Shown one piece after another: positions 12,223 through 22,594 of a stretch of 64,000 nt of DNA; positions within the stretch are counted from its first letter, which is position 1; each line of letters starts with the position of its first letter. The translations under genes were made by a program, and so were the position numbers. This DNA is from Actinostola sp. cb2023 (taxonomy: Eukaryota > Cnidaria > Anthozoa > Actiniaria > Actinostolidae), in assembly GCA_033675265.1 (NCBI GenBank), contig JAUJYZ010001005.1, positions 1-64,000 on the forward strand, given 5' to 3'. The notes beneath the pieces are model-generated. The model was not told the origin of the DNA, made no database searches, and saw only the letters and a list, made by a program, of their open reading frames with translations.

Positions 12223-14653
12223 TAAGGTATTTTAGTTAAATTTTAGACCTTTATTTTGGTGTTGTATCGATATTGTAATTTAATGCACCATGCAGTCGAG
12301 CGAAAGCTCTCCTCTTCCCCCTCCCCTCGGGCATAAGCTTACTCAAATGATAGCCAGTGAAGTCCCTGGTCACCAGGGCAGAAATGAGTGGTGAACTCCC
12401 CGCCAGTACTATAATAATAATACTCATTTGTTCTGTAGATAATATTTTGATTGGAATTCAAAACTATAAATATTTATGCAACGACTTTGACCTACAACAA
12501 TCAATCTATTTATTAATGTCATATGTGGGATAAGGTTGCCCTTAATATATCCGAGCCAGAGGCTCATGAATAAAACGTATTACGTTATACAAATTAAATT
12601 AAAATGAAATAAATATAAATATGGTATAAATCCAGGTATATGGTACGTCTACACTGGTATAACAGTGCTCATGCAATGCGTTAAGGCTGCAGAGCAATAT
12701 AGTAGTAATAATTTAGGGGGAGTCAGGAGTAATTACTCCGAGTTACAGAAATATTATGTCTCGTCTTTGACTCCCTCCAAATTACTGGTATATATTTATA
12801 TACAGTCAATGTCATTAACGTTGTCCAGCTAAAAATATATTAATATTATAATAAATGTCACATCATCATATTCGTATTGCGCGTCCGAACCGAAACAAGC
12901 AAGTATTGTCCACGTGGAGCCGATATACTTCATACTTTGAATTATATCAGCTCTATCTGCACAATAAGTGCTTAAAGTTGTGCGCGCGCAAACGAATATA
13001 TGATGAGACATGTGACTGTATATATACAGTCATTTGCAAAAATTGTGGCCGCCACGAAATATCAATATATCGCGTGCATTATGGGTAGTGACTTATTAAA
13101 TGAAGCAAAACAAACATTATACTAATTATTTTTACCAACTTTGCTGGCGTTGACCCGCGTTAAGGGGAATTTTCGATTATGTAATTACCCATAATGCACC
13201 AGATATATTGATATATAGTAGTGGCGCGAATTTTTGCAAATATATATATATAATAATAGTTGTAGTTCACGACTTTAGAATTTATTGATTTAGACTGATT
13301 TGATCCGCGCGCAGTCAACCGCTAAATCATGTCCACTAAGTGACACAAGAAAACAACAAATAGCGCGTGTGCGCACATGCAAAGCGCGCGCGCTAAAAAT
13401 GAACCCCAGGAACCTAGAACTAAAGTAAAACTAAAATGAAGTAGACACCAACAAACTAAATTAAAGGATGACCCCCATATACTGATCAAGAGATTGCTAC
13501 TAACGCGAACCACCTCAGTCTGCATACAAAAAAATACAATAAACAAACTAAAGATAAGCACCATGAAAAATAATAATAACAATCAATTAAAATTCCTATT
13601 AATTATTATAGTTAATTCTATTCCTATAATTAATTTATAATCTTTTATTAAGTCCGAATGGCTGATTATTAAACATATATATATATATATACAAGGCTTT
13701 CACTGTCCTCTCTCTCGTTCTCTTTCTCTCTCTCTCTCGCCCAACTGTTCGACAATTAAGGAAAATACTGTGCTTTTATACCGCACAACTTAATTTTTTG
13801 TTTATTTAAATATCTTATACAGGGTTGCAACCCCCAGAAGATTAAACAGTCTACTTACCTTGGCAGAGGGGATGCTTTGGACTAGACAATTAATCCAGGT
13901 ATGTCACACAATATTGCAATATTTAATAATAATAATACACTTTATTTAAACAGGGTGACTATAGAGTTACATATTGCTGTAGAACTGATTGAAGGCACTC
14001 TTCCCTATTCTTTTGCAAGTGATATACCATATACCATAGCAAAAAAGTGTATACTGCGTATAAACCCTCTCAGGCCTATATGTTAAAGTATACACCTGAA
14101 GAGTTGTCCCTATACATGTGTGATTTTTGTGAACCCTAAATTAGCATATTTTTTTATTATTATTTTATTATTTTATTTGAACAGCTACATGTAGCTGACT
14201 GACTGAAAATGATACAAATTAATTATATATTGTAATTCCCTTTCGATTTGCATCATTTTGCTCAACCATTTACCAAACAGAAGCAGTGATATTTAGCTAC
14301 ATATATGTACATGCATGCATGTATATTAATTATTTTTTTTTTCAAAATGAAATTATCATGAACAAATTATCATTGTGGTAATAGAACTTGTGATGTGTAA
14401 TTTGTGTTGACATCAGACAGATAATATATAAATGCTCTAATAAGGGGGCCTGGGCGGGGGCATATTTAAAAATAGTCATTGTTGAGAGGGGATACTATTA
14501 AAGCATTTACAGTATTTACATTTAGATTATTGTCATTGCATGCATACTGATCATATTGATGCAAAATAATATATCACTGAAAGTGCATCAATTCAACTCT
14601 ATGCATTGTTATTTATTCTTTTAAAGCAAAGAATAATGCTATTGTTCATATAA
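12223..14653. other. Non-coding interior of the CACTA element
   Basis: No convincing gene. It contains inverted repeats at 12855-13016 (arms about 28 bp, CATCAT-ATTCG-TTGCGCG) and at 13033-13240 (arms about 56 bp, TTTGCAAAAATT at the ends and TGCATTATGGGTA inside), an (AT)n/(CT)n tract at 13675-13740, and scattered ATA runs. Confidence 0.6.
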
Positions 14654-17572
14654 TCAATAAAAAACTTTCCTGTCAATAGGACATGACACTAGATCATTCC
14701 CCCCATTGTTATTCTTTACTTTTGCACAGGCAAACCTTGAGTGTATCCGCTGTACAGGTATAAATATTGAACAGCCAGTGGCTTGATAATCTAACATCCA
14801 TACTTTGATGGGGTTTGCATATTAGTTACTCACATCAGCAGGTTTGTACCAGTGGACACATGCAAAATAGTGAATGTGATATTTATGTCCAATCTTGATG
14901 GAATGACTGAAGTGAAACTTAACAGTCCCAGCGCAAAGTGAGAATGTGTCTGTGTTTATGGATCCATTTTCCTGAGGCCAGGAAGCAAGGATGTAACTGG
15001 AACGGATACGTCGTGATTCAAGTCGTGATCCATAACAAACTGATCCAACCATAACTGAACCAAATTTGTGGATGATTTCACTTAAATCTTTGATGTTGAT
15101 ATTGAATGCAGGGTACAAAATGCTATAGACTTCCAGTAAAAGTTGCATGTCATCAGTGTCAAAGTGACTTATCCTGTAAGATGAAGGTACTGAAATACCT
15201 GCTAAATGATTATGCCAATCAATGTCCCCTCTAAGTGGTGCTATACATGGCAGTTGTTGTAGAGTATGACTGTCTAACCATGCTTCAGCCTCTGCAGAGT
15301 CTGATCTATTAGCATCAGCTGGTACAACTGCTGATCGTGTACAAATTGGAAGGAATTCATCTTGGAACTGTTGGGGTAAATTATCATTATTGAAGAACCT
15401 TGAAATTGTGAATCTTCTCATTATTTGAAGTTCAACTGATCTATTGTTTGTAGGGGTGCTTCCCAAGATACCATTGTATCGTTCAAAACTAAAACACCAA
15501 AAACTTGTTACTGGTCCATGGTCTAATATCACTTCTCTCAGATGGCAGTGTAAGTGCATATTAGGTGTAATTGTTGTTTTTCCATGAAGGCTCTCAACTT
15601 CTCGACAAAATTTTAAGAGTAAACCATCAGCAATTAGTAAATCAGCACTTGATAAAGCTGGCTTGCATATGTATTTGCAGCCCAAGACGAAGGATTGCCA
15701 ACAAGTATAATGGTCATCTGAAAGAATTCCCTTTAAGCAATAAAGGGAATAGATAAGAGTCCAATTTTTCCATTGCTCCGCAGTATAAGAGCCAGCATTA
15801 CTTGAAATTTGCACTGGGATCCTCCCAATGTCCACTGGTACTTCCAATGACTCTATCTTTTTTTCAATTTCTTCAATATGTTTCTTGCTAAATAGGTTAT
15901 CCCTCCACAAATTAAACATGCATTTGGCAGTTCCAAGAAACAAATTATGCATAGGATCAATTGTGCTGAATCTAACAATATCAAAATATGGAAGCTCTAA
16001 CAGTATGCTGTAATGTGCAATGCCTGCTTTTTTGCCAATAGCATCATGTTTCGATTTTGTTTTGCAATGTTTCATTTGTCTTGCTTGCTCTCTGTGTTGC
16101 CTATCTGTTCTTGGATTCCAGAGATTTCTTTGGAATCCCGAATAATCTCTCTTCGTACCAAAACCACCAGGAAATATCTTGAGACACTTTGAACACCCCA
16201 AAAGGGCAGAGTGACTCTTAAATCCACATAACTTTCTAGTAGCTGGAATGTCAGAAGAAGTGGACATGACAGCAGCTCTAAATGTGAGTGGTATTTGACT
16301 CAATGCAGATTTTAGCTTCACTCCTATCCACAATGACTTCAACTCTTGTACTGTTGGTTCAAGGAACTCATTAAGGTTCTTGGGCTCATGAGTTAGAGAT
16401 GGTACAATGCCAACAATAATGACGTTCTCCCACTTAAATCGCTGAGATCTTGGAAGATTAAGAGTCACTAGGTAAAATACACCAACTGAATAGTCTTTCC
16501 TATGTTTCATAGGTTGAAAAAAATCAAAATTTAACATAAAACCATAATTTCTGGGTTGCTTCAAAAACTCTTTTCCTCCCACAGTTTGGAAATCTTCCAA
16601 AGTTTACCATCGTATACATCTGCTAACTCTCCTTCTGGCACCTGCCTTGTTCTCCATTTTTCACAGTCATCCAAGAAACCTCTTTTCTGTACAAGCTGTT
16701 CAAGAGTATCGGCTATGCTGTTGCAGCAGAAATATTTGAAAGGATAAAAGTGTGATGTTCCATTTTTTAATGTTACTTTTGTAAGCAGATTAGCATTGCA
16801 TGTTTTCCTCCTTCCTCTTAAGAAATAGGTGTTAGAACATGTCTTGGCACACTGACGGTTGTTGACAACTTCCAGCAATGAATCATATCTGTAGAGTTTC
16901 GTACACTTCGGGCAAACTACAAATTTATTGAAATCATCCCTGTCTATGTTAAGAAATTGTCTCATCAAGTACACTGATCCTGGGAAGATGGTGATCATTC
17001 TTGAAAATATGTGATTGGAGACCTCAACACCAAGTATTTTCAACCATGCAACAATAAAGCGTAAGAGCCAGGCCATTCCATTGTCACTGATATGACAAGT
17101 GACCTGCCAAAGGAGTAAAAAGTAAACAAACCAGAACACAAGGGAATTAACTTTCTGTAGTGAGGATTGATTGGATTTGGCATCAGGTACGGGAGGTGCA
17201 TTGTTGAGATCTTGACAAAGCATTTCTGGTAAAACACCACTCCAAACTTCATCATCATCAGCAGCAGAAGAACAGGCGCTGGAGTCACTGTCATTGTCTG
17301 AACTATTTCCTGTAGCAGTGCTTTCACATGGTGAACTAGATTCATCAGAATATCCTATTTCCTGTGCAAGAGATTGGAGAAGGAAAAAAAAAGATTAAAA
17401 TATATATAGTAAATTCCTGTTGATTGAATGCCTATAGCGCATTAATAATAATAATTTATTTCTTGAGTGCATCACATAAAAATCTCAATGCTCTCACAAA
17501 TGATGAAAAAACAATACATATTTATAAAAAAACTGGACAGATAAGAAATAACATAGTATATAATAATATATA

Positions 17573-17751
17573 TAGTAGTTTCTAGGTAAATTAATGACAA
17601 AACATTTGAGTATTACTCCATTTACTGCTACTCGAGTTTCACGCTTTACGCTTACGCCTGAGGATCGCATAAGCGTGAAACTCGAGTACTAGCAGTAAAT
17701 GGAGTAATTAATACTCAAATGTTTTGTCTTTAATTCACCTAGAAACTACTA
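17573..17751. repeat. Foldback MITE-like repeat
   Basis: Arms of about 72 bp (17573-17644 and 17677-17751) are near-perfect inverses, running from TAGTAGTTTCTAGG through ACAAAACATTTGAGTATTA to CTCGAGTTTCACG. The loop is about 32 bp. Confidence 0.85.
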
Positions 17752-17871
17752 TTTCTGCTCTGCATTATAATGCATTGATCACTGTTTTATCGGTTTTGAC
17801 AAATATCACTTGATTCATAATATATATATATCTGAGTAGTATACTGTTAAATGTACCCTCGTGAAATAAAG

Positions 17872-17938
<67 letters not shown>

Positions 17939-17994
17939 CCAATGTGTATACTACTCAGTTTTTGAGTACATAGAGTTTAATACAATTTGTTTCG

Positions 17995-18393
17995 TAGACC
18001 GACGTGAAGTCAGTCCACTCTTCAGTTAATCTCTATACATAGAGATTAACTGAAGAGTGGACTGACTTCACGTCGGTCTATTCAGGTGAAGTTCACCGGT
18101 GAAACCAAGATAGTGCTCTACAATGAAGGAGCGAATTTAACCAATGTGTATACTACTCAGTTTTTATATATATATATAATTCAGGTGAAGTTCACCGGTG
18201 AAACCAAGATGGTTTCACCGGTGAACTTCACCTGAATTATATATATATATATATAGGTGAAGTTCACCGGTGAAACCAAGATAGTGCTCTACAATGAAGG
18301 AGCGAATTTAACCAATGTGTATACTACTCAGTTTTTGAGTACATAGAATTTAAACTCTATGTACTCAAAAACTGAGTAGTATACACATTGGTT
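17995..18393. repeat. Chain of three near-perfect palindromes
   Basis: Positions 17995-18080 form a perfect palindrome with 42-bp arms and a 2-bp centre. Positions 18177-18240 have 30-bp arms around about 4 bp. Positions 18310-18393 have arms of about 37 bp around about 9 bp. Segments of the palindromes recur directly: GGTGAAGTTCACCGGTGAAA is at 18084 and 18256, and CAATGTGTATACTACTCAGT is near 17940, 18142 and 18312. (AT)n runs separate them. Confidence 0.85.
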
Positions 18394-18561
18394 ATATATA
18401 TAATATATATATAAATCAATTAATTAATTAAGAAAGATCAGGATAAATTAGTAACATATTAAAATACATGTACATTAATTAAAAATAATAATTTACTTCA
18501 AAAGTGCTTGTTTCTGCAGAATTAGAATTGGAGGGATGTTCTTCTGTTAGATTAGACAGTT

Positions 18562-19089
18562 CTGGAAATAAATAAAGTAGCATTAGTGTCAAATGTTTCA
18601 ATGCAAAGTAATTAAAGTAATAAATACTGCCATTAGAACCTCATTATCTAGAACATAATTGTTTGAGATAGTGGGGCTTTTAACTTAAGTTGCAACGCCA
18701 AAATGCAAACTTTTATATCTTGGGGTGGGTGGGAAGGGTGAAAATTATCTCCGTTAGTAATAAAGAGTCACACATTGAATAAGCTTATATAAATCAAGGT
18801 AAATTATATGAATGAATTTATAAAGGCATTAACTACATCTGTACTGTACTGCTGTGCACAGCATATTGTTATATCATTGCAATGTGAATGATAAGAAACA
18901 AAGTTCTCTATGGAATAATAATATCATTGTAAGTAAAACTGTTAGCTTTATAACAGTTTTTAATATAACTGAGCAATAAAATATAATGTAAATACAGTTG
19001 TATCAGTGTATGCATTGCAGCTAAACTGGTAAAATGTGATGTTCAAGCATTTGTGTGATGTTTTAGCGATATTTAATAACATATCTTAC
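18562..19089. other. Intron 1 of the CACTA transposase gene
   Basis: Nothing coding or repetitive was recognised between the two exons. Confidence 0.5.
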
Positions 19090-19276
19090 CATTTTGTTCA
19101 GCTGACGACGTTTCATGGGCTGTACTTTCGTCTGATGAAGAGGAATCTTCGAATACCACATCCTTCACGTGGTGTAAAGAACGTGCTGATTCCAAATGTC
19201 TCTTCCTTTGGTGTCGTTCGTACGTAGATCGAGACACAAGACTGTCGCAGTGGTTACAATAAACATTTTGAGGCAT

Positions 19277-19635
19277 AGCTTCTTGTGATGCGCTTTATAA
19301 ATATATAAATATGAGTGTGACGAGGAACGAATTTGTAAAATACGATCAATCTCGCACGCGCTCTGTGTATTTGTTGTTCCTGAAGTTGCTTAGCAACAGG
19401 AAACAGGGAGCCCGGTTTTGTTTTCATTTTGGTCTGGAATAGGGATAAAAATGTAAGGACCGGTGTTTACAGAGAACCACGAAATCATCACTATGAATGA
19501 GTATTGGAAGATTTTTCACAGTGTCTGATCTATAAATAAATGATCGTAGCGGCAAACTACCGTGCGTACGACTCGAAATATGGGATTCCCCACTACACGT
19601 CTAAAATAAGTCCGCATCAACATTTAAATGGTATT
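19277..19635. other. Upstream region of the CACTA transposase gene
   Basis: A non-coding interval between the transposase ATG and the subterminal repeats. It would contain the promoter, but no distinct element was seen. Confidence 0.45.
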
Positions 19636-19929
19636 TATCAGCACCATAAAGGTATATTAAATGAATTATGTCTTTAAGTAGACAAAAATGATTTACTTAA
19701 AGTGTAATTAAATAGGTATTATCTTTTAAGTTAACTTTAATTAACGTTTTAATGCTAATGAAAGAAGTCACACATAAAGATAACTTAAACCTTTCTGAAA
19801 TACGACTTAAATTTGTTTAGGCCTTTAAGGACATTTAAATAGATTTACGTAAACTTAAAGATTCTACAACAGATTTAAGAATCTTTCATCACCTTTAATT
19901 TTTCATTAAATTTGTTTTTTCGCCCTGTG
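19636..19929. repeat. Right subterminal repeat zone of the CACTA element
   Basis: Dense TTTAAG/CTTAAA/CTTTAA words on both strands, comparable with 7377-7770, and ending in the terminal inverted repeat. It lies directly upstream of the transposase gene, so it may also act in its regulation. Confidence 0.75.
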
Positions 19930-20050
19930 ATACTTTGCCATTTTATAAATTTAAAGGCCCAGTCAGATATTGATAGTCATACTGACTAGTTACTATTCCC
20001 TTCAATACCTATGATACCTAATCCATAGCACAGTTGTTCTCCCTATGTCA

Positions 20051-20375
20051 CAGGCAGCCCAACAATTGCTTCTGAGGCTACTTAATAATAAATACAGTAT
20101 ATTTGTATGTGCGCGTCTTTTTGGGGTGTCCTGTGGTAGAGCGCGTGCTCGCAATACATATGTTGGGCTTCCTGTGCTTAGTAACGTATTATGTTGGGCT
20201 CCCTGCGCGTCCCGCAATACGCACCCACACATATGTAACATTGAAAGTATTGAAACTTGTTCTGTGGGAAGCACACAGGAAGCCCAACATAATACGTATT
20301 TCGCGCGCGCGCTCTCTACCACAGGAAGCCCGCGAAAAATTTAAGTAGCATCAGAAGCAATGGATGGGCTGCCTG
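20051..20375. mobile_element. 325-bp MITE with nested inverted repeats
   Basis: Terminal arms of about 35 bp read CAGGCAGCCCAACAATTGCT on plus and CAGGCAGCCCATCCATTGCT on minus. An inner inverted pair (CCTGTGGTAGAG...TGTTGGGCTTCCTGTG and its inverse) flanks the centre. It lies in the intron of the DDE-like gene. No target duplication could be confirmed. Confidence 0.75.
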
Positions 20376-20408
20376 TCGGCTATGCTAGGCAAAAATTACT
20401 AAACCTAC

Positions 20409-21426
20409 CGCGCAAGGTATTGCTTCCGGTGCAATAGGTCCTGGGGTTGAAGGAGGAAAGGGTTGATCATCCAAAGGCTCACCAGTTGAGGTTTCACTTG
20501 TGATGGATTTTTGATGGCTATCAACTTCTTTGACGTGATCATTGCGACACATCTTACATACACCTGTCCGCCGTTCCAAATTGAAATATTGTTTTTCAAA
20601 ACGGAATAAGCATAGAAAGAAATAATGTCAATCGGATAAAAACTGACAACAATTCGATAGATTAGCGGTTAAATAAGATGAATATCCGTAAAGTAGTTTG
20701 TAGGGTATGTACGTATGTATGTATAGGGTTTCGTCAAGCGTAAATAGAGACTGGGAAAAAACGACTTTACGCCTCGATTAAGCGCTCCCCTTGATTAAGA
20801 GCAACTCCCCTCCCTTGAACACGGATTTTGAAAGAAGCGGCCGTCAAATACGGTACAAATATTTTAAAACAACTTTAATAAAATTCAGATCATGTTGCAT
20901 CACGCAACGATAATAGGTCATTGTTAAAAGTACGCAAATCTCCTCTCCGCCTCTACACTCCCCCCACTACATCCCTAACCCTCCCCCTACCAAAAGGGAT
21001 TTCTGTTAAATCTCATGTTGTTGGAAGCATTTACTTACCAGCACCAACGGGAACTAGCGCTTCCCATATTAACATTATCTCATTGCTCATTTTTAAAGGA
21101 ACCCCTCTTTCCGGTTTGTTCTTCCGTTGCCGGTGACCATGTAGAGGATGTTGACATTTTCTACTGTACCTCCATTGCATACCTAGCTCTGACCTGTGCT
21201 TTGGGCAGATTGTCTTCTCTTCTCCACTTTCATCAAACATCCCAGCACGAGCAAGTATGAGGTCTTTCTCGGAGGAAACAGTCGACTGTGATACTTTGAC
21301 ACTTCTGAGGTGAGACTTCACATTCTTTACGCAAGAGCTCAAGGGGAAGAAACCTTTGTGACCAGGGAACCTTGTCGATATATCACAGCTACTGTTACAA
21401 AACACAGCAAACGAACAAGAAGCCAT
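20409..21426 (-). CDS. DDE-like transposase-family gene, exons 1 and 2
   Basis: Exon 1 runs from an ATG at 21426 to a GTAAG donor after 21039. Exon 2 runs from about 20563 to a GTAGG donor after 20409. The protein starts with a cysteine-containing segment (MASCSFAVFCNSSCD). It then has a putative zinc-binding block CPKHRSELG...RKCQHPLHGH at about residues 75-105, then PVGAGVCKMCRNDH across the exon junction. The two exons join in frame, and exon 2 ends on a complete codon. That fits the acceptor at 7294 (ttatag|GTTGCC) of the downstream exons, giving one gene whose third intron side was split by the CACTA element at 7377-19929 and a MITE at 20051-20375. The CPKHR and PVGA-x-VCKxCR blocks are what I recall at the N-terminus of the same invertebrate family. 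Confidence that the two halves are one gene is good but depends on manual splice calls. Confidence 0.7.
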
Positions 21427-22589
21427 CACATCACACTAGTTATCGTCAAAGTAAAGAACTCAAAGCAAAGCGAATGTCTCGACACGTTTCAGATTAAAAA
21501 TAAAAACGATGTTGCTCAATTCACTTCCGATACAACCGCTGTATAAATAAAGACAAAACATGTCACGCATTATTTACCAGCTATCTCGGCGGTGTTCACA
21601 TATATAACTGTTATCTTCCATGATGCAAGAGCGCACATTCCTAAAATAATAGATCGGTCACAGGTTTTCTTCCTCGAATGAAATAACATCAATCTAGATT
21701 GCCGAATTTCGGTGGGAATCTTAATTCGGGAAGCCGGAGAAAGTAGGATGTGTGTGACACGCAAATTGTCGTCTTCTAGAAGTAGCGCTAAGTCCAGAAC
21801 TCTTTTAAAAATACTACAAGGCGACAAATAACAAAGCATTAAATGTGGTAAGCACTTATAAACGACTATTGTAATGTATTTGGTGAGATAGAACGACAAC
21901 AGTCTATTGTGCGAAATAATCACGGAATGAAGACACGATCCGCCGTAAGATTATGACTAATTATTCGCACAATCGTAACACAAAGACGAAGCGAGTCATT
22001 CCGTGATACTTTGAAGGTCTTTTTTTAAGAAAAGAAATGCTATTTGATTTGATTAATATCATTTTTATTATTTTACGGCATCTTAATGTGAACTTTTGAT
22101 AGACGTTATTTTCAAGAAGTTAGCTTTCGTCACGCAAGTTGCGTGGCTTGGCGCTGACAAAATTTAACAGATGCCAAACATTTTATGGCTGATTCTGTCA
22201 GCCAAAGGGTAGGTTTAATAGAGGAAAAACCAACTGGCTTGATATAGTGTTGGCCTTTTGAGATATTTGAGTCCAAAGTACGGGATTTTCGTTTGAACTT
22301 TATGTTATTGCGTGACATGGTTGATAAATGACAGCCATAATTGACAGGTATTATGGCAATCTCATCATCGATTTTTCTATGGTATCTTACAATATCAATA
22401 GTTGTTGTGGTATAGTGTCACTTGAAATAAATATATATTGTGGACAGGAGCAGTGTTTGATTTGAGTTGATTTTCCATTAGCAAATTTGGGAATTTTCCT
22501 GAAAAACGAGGGGGGTGGTCTAATTTCCAAAGGAAAAATCCAATATCCAAAATATTTTGGATTTTGGAGTTTCTATCCATGACCGTTAA
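21427..22589. other. Region upstream of the DDE-like gene; no firm gene
   Basis: An open frame on minus at 21570-21923 ends at a plausible donor (GCTG|GTAAATAA), but the translation resembles nothing I know. An inverted pair ATCACGGAATGA / TCATTCCGTGAT lies at 21919 and 21991. The rest is non-coding. Confidence 0.4.
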
Positions 22590-22594
22590 TGCAT

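Larger units (their letters stand above)
17440..18420. other. Repeat-filled intron of the CACTA transposase gene
   Basis: The stretch between exon 2 and exon 3 holds an ATAGCGCATTAATAATAATA tail-like sequence near 17435, the foldback at 17573-17751, an (ATT)n run at about 17872-17930, and the palindrome chain at 17995-18393. No coding sequence was seen. Confidence 0.7.
14654..19276 (-). pseudogene. CACTA/EnSpm transposase (Tnp2/DUF4218 type), two lesions
   Basis: Exon 1 (19276-19090) encodes an N-terminal CxxC/HxxxxH finger (YCNHCDSLVSRSTYERHQRKRH). Exon 2 is 18561-18497. Exon 3 starts at 17361, and all junctions keep frame. Exon 3 has a second Cys-rich block (VVCPKCTKLY), then YDGKLWK, YSVGVFYLVTLNLPRSQRFK, the Tnp2-like DPMHNLFLGTAK, and the DUF4218-like GPVTSFWCFSFERYNG. 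A one-base shift near 16600 breaks the frame between YDGKLWK and the long 592-codon part. An in-frame TAA at 14822-14824 cuts the end, after which the same frame continues with a plausible C-terminus (FIPVQRIHSRFACAK) to TGA at 14654. The role of such proteins is cut-and-paste transposition in the nucleus. As it stands this copy is probably inactive, unless the lesions are sequencing errors. Confidence 0.85.
7374..19932. mobile_element. 12.55-kb CACTA/EnSpm-type DNA transposon
   Basis: The left end at 7377 reads CACAGGGCAAAATAACAAAT on plus. The right end at 19929 reads CACAGGGCGAAAAAACAAAT on minus, and the match continues to 25 bp with two differences. The element is flanked by ATA at 7374-7376 and ATA at 19930-19932, the 3-bp target duplication expected of CACTA elements. 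TTTAAG/CTTAAA words crowd the inner side of both ends. Inside are a Tnp2-like transposase gene (14654-19276, minus), a second intact gene (8997-11369, minus), possible plus-strand exons near 12.1 kb, a foldback and several MITEs. It lies between exons of the DDE-like gene. Terminal CAC and a 3-bp duplication are established features of the superfamily. The boundaries are read directly from sequence. Confidence 0.88.

Noticed and set aside
7377..19929. Chance match of the CACAGGGC ends
   Set aside because: A 25-bp inverted match with two differences, an exact 3-bp duplication, matching subterminal zones and a CACTA transposase inside make chance unlikely.
20002..20348. Several overlapping frames on both strands
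   Set aside because: They lie inside a MITE with nested inverted repeats, which gives mirrored frames.
22500..22580. Palindrome around CCAATATCCAAAATATTTTGG as a regulatory site
   Set aside because: It is short and AT-rich, and nothing nearby supports a function.
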